A DNA stretch of 64,000 nucleotides from Yoonia vestfoldensis (GTDB taxonomy: Bacteria; Pseudomonadota; Alphaproteobacteria; Rhodobacterales; Rhodobacteraceae). The notes beneath the pieces were generated by a model, which saw only the letters and a list, made by a program, of their open reading frames with translations, was not told the DNA's origin and made no database searches. Positions 63,962 through 64,000 of this stretch are shown here, one piece after another (the first letter of the stretch is position 1; every line of letters begins with the position of its first letter). The DNA lies in assembly GCF_002158905.1 (NCBI RefSeq), contig NZ_CP021431.1, forward strand, positions 2,170,001-2,234,000. Direction: 5' to 3'. Both the position numbers and the translations under genes were made by a program.

Positions 63962-64000
63962 TGCAGGTCATCCGCGACGGCGTGGCGCTGGATTATGACG
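63961..64000 (+). CDS. Start of a further gene (truncated by window)
   Basis: An ATG overlapping the previous stop (TGATG) opens a frame MQVIRDGVALDYD that runs off the window. Coupling suggests it belongs to the same operon. Too short to assign. Confidence 0.5.
   Translation, partial: MQVIRDGVALDYD

Noticed and set aside
1..64000. tRNA or rRNA genes, prophage, integrase or attachment sites
   Set aside because: Intergenic gaps are all short and I saw no cloverleaf, rRNA sequence, integrase or phage structural gene.

Overview
This window is an alphaproteobacterial chromosome segment, most likely from the order Rhodobacterales (Roseobacter group). The evidence is a GC-rich sequence (38 of 60 bases in 58801-58860), gene orders typical of that group (aroA-cmk-rpsA-ihfB-lapA-trpF-trpB; miaB-phoH-ybeY-corC-lnt-metK-trmB; irr/fabA-fabB-fabI), class II EPSP synthase, Irr and Zur regulators, and a SAM/SAH riboswitch in front of metK, a riboswitch class known from Rhodobacterales. 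It is core chromosome with a few accessory insertions. I see no tRNA, rRNA, CRISPR array, prophage or complete insertion sequence, and no gene-free stretch longer than 300 bases.

Layout. 1-2351 (minus): gatA (partial), gatC, a ceramidase-family membrane protein, tadA. 2416-3240: pseudouridine synthase. 3331-10587 (plus): a nine-gene, tightly packed run: small membrane protein, XpaC-like, TelA-like, DUF2927 lipoprotein, SPFH-GYF protein, cytochrome b561-like protein, zinc-ribbon membrane protein, sugar kinase, dtd. 10661-13834: zinc uptake locus znuB-znuC-zur / znuA around a Zur-type operator. 13935-18208: HAD hydrolase, DUF3572, a PleD-like diguanylate cyclase, then an ECF sigma factor with a candidate anti-sigma factor, a periplasmic metal-sensor-like protein and an EF-hand protein. 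18416-23432: DUF983, Nudix, desaturase/XRE regulator pair, lipocalin, aldo-keto reductase, beta-barrel-like protein. 23570-31018: metG followed by a surface-sugar block (CMP-nonulosonate synthetase, a phosphatase, nonulosonate synthase, GT25, GT8, RgpF-like). 31023-39319: ychF, trpA, an alpha-hydroxy-acid dehydrogenase, two tandem paralogous 65-66-residue membrane peptides, MFS transporter, rplY, pth, DUF2332, DUF2237. 39385-54191 (all minus): trpB, trpF, lapA, ihfB, rpsA, a chloramphenicol-acetyltransferase-like gene, cmk, aroA, trmB, metK, lnt, corC, ybeY, phoH, miaB. 54303-60804: a glycosyltransferase-like gene, a REP-associated transposase relative, irr, then fabA, fabB and fabI interrupted by one AT-rich AIPR-family gene. 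60943-64000: FKBP isomerase, haloacid dehalogenase, alpha/beta hydrolase, dehydratase, and the first codons of a further gene.

Non-coding features of most interest: (1) a dispersed intergenic inverted-repeat element, seven copies, two of them full length (about 100 bp) with CATCTTC/GAAGATG-type ends, all within about 35 bases of a stop codon; (2) three copies of a REP-like palindrome (GTAGGGTGG...CCACCTTAC type), one beside a REP-associated transposase relative that lacks the expected catalytic residues; (3) the SAM/SAH riboswitch with a promoter whose -35 overlaps the lnt stop codon; (4) a perfect Zur-type inverted repeat between zur and znuA.

The best candidates for undescribed biology are the TelA/XpaC/SPFH/zinc-ribbon operon, which resembles Firmicutes membrane-stress modules but has no PspA; the solitary AIPR defence-like gene inside the fabA-fabB-fabI cluster; the degenerate transposase relative with its dispersed REP-like copies; and the tandem small membrane peptides.
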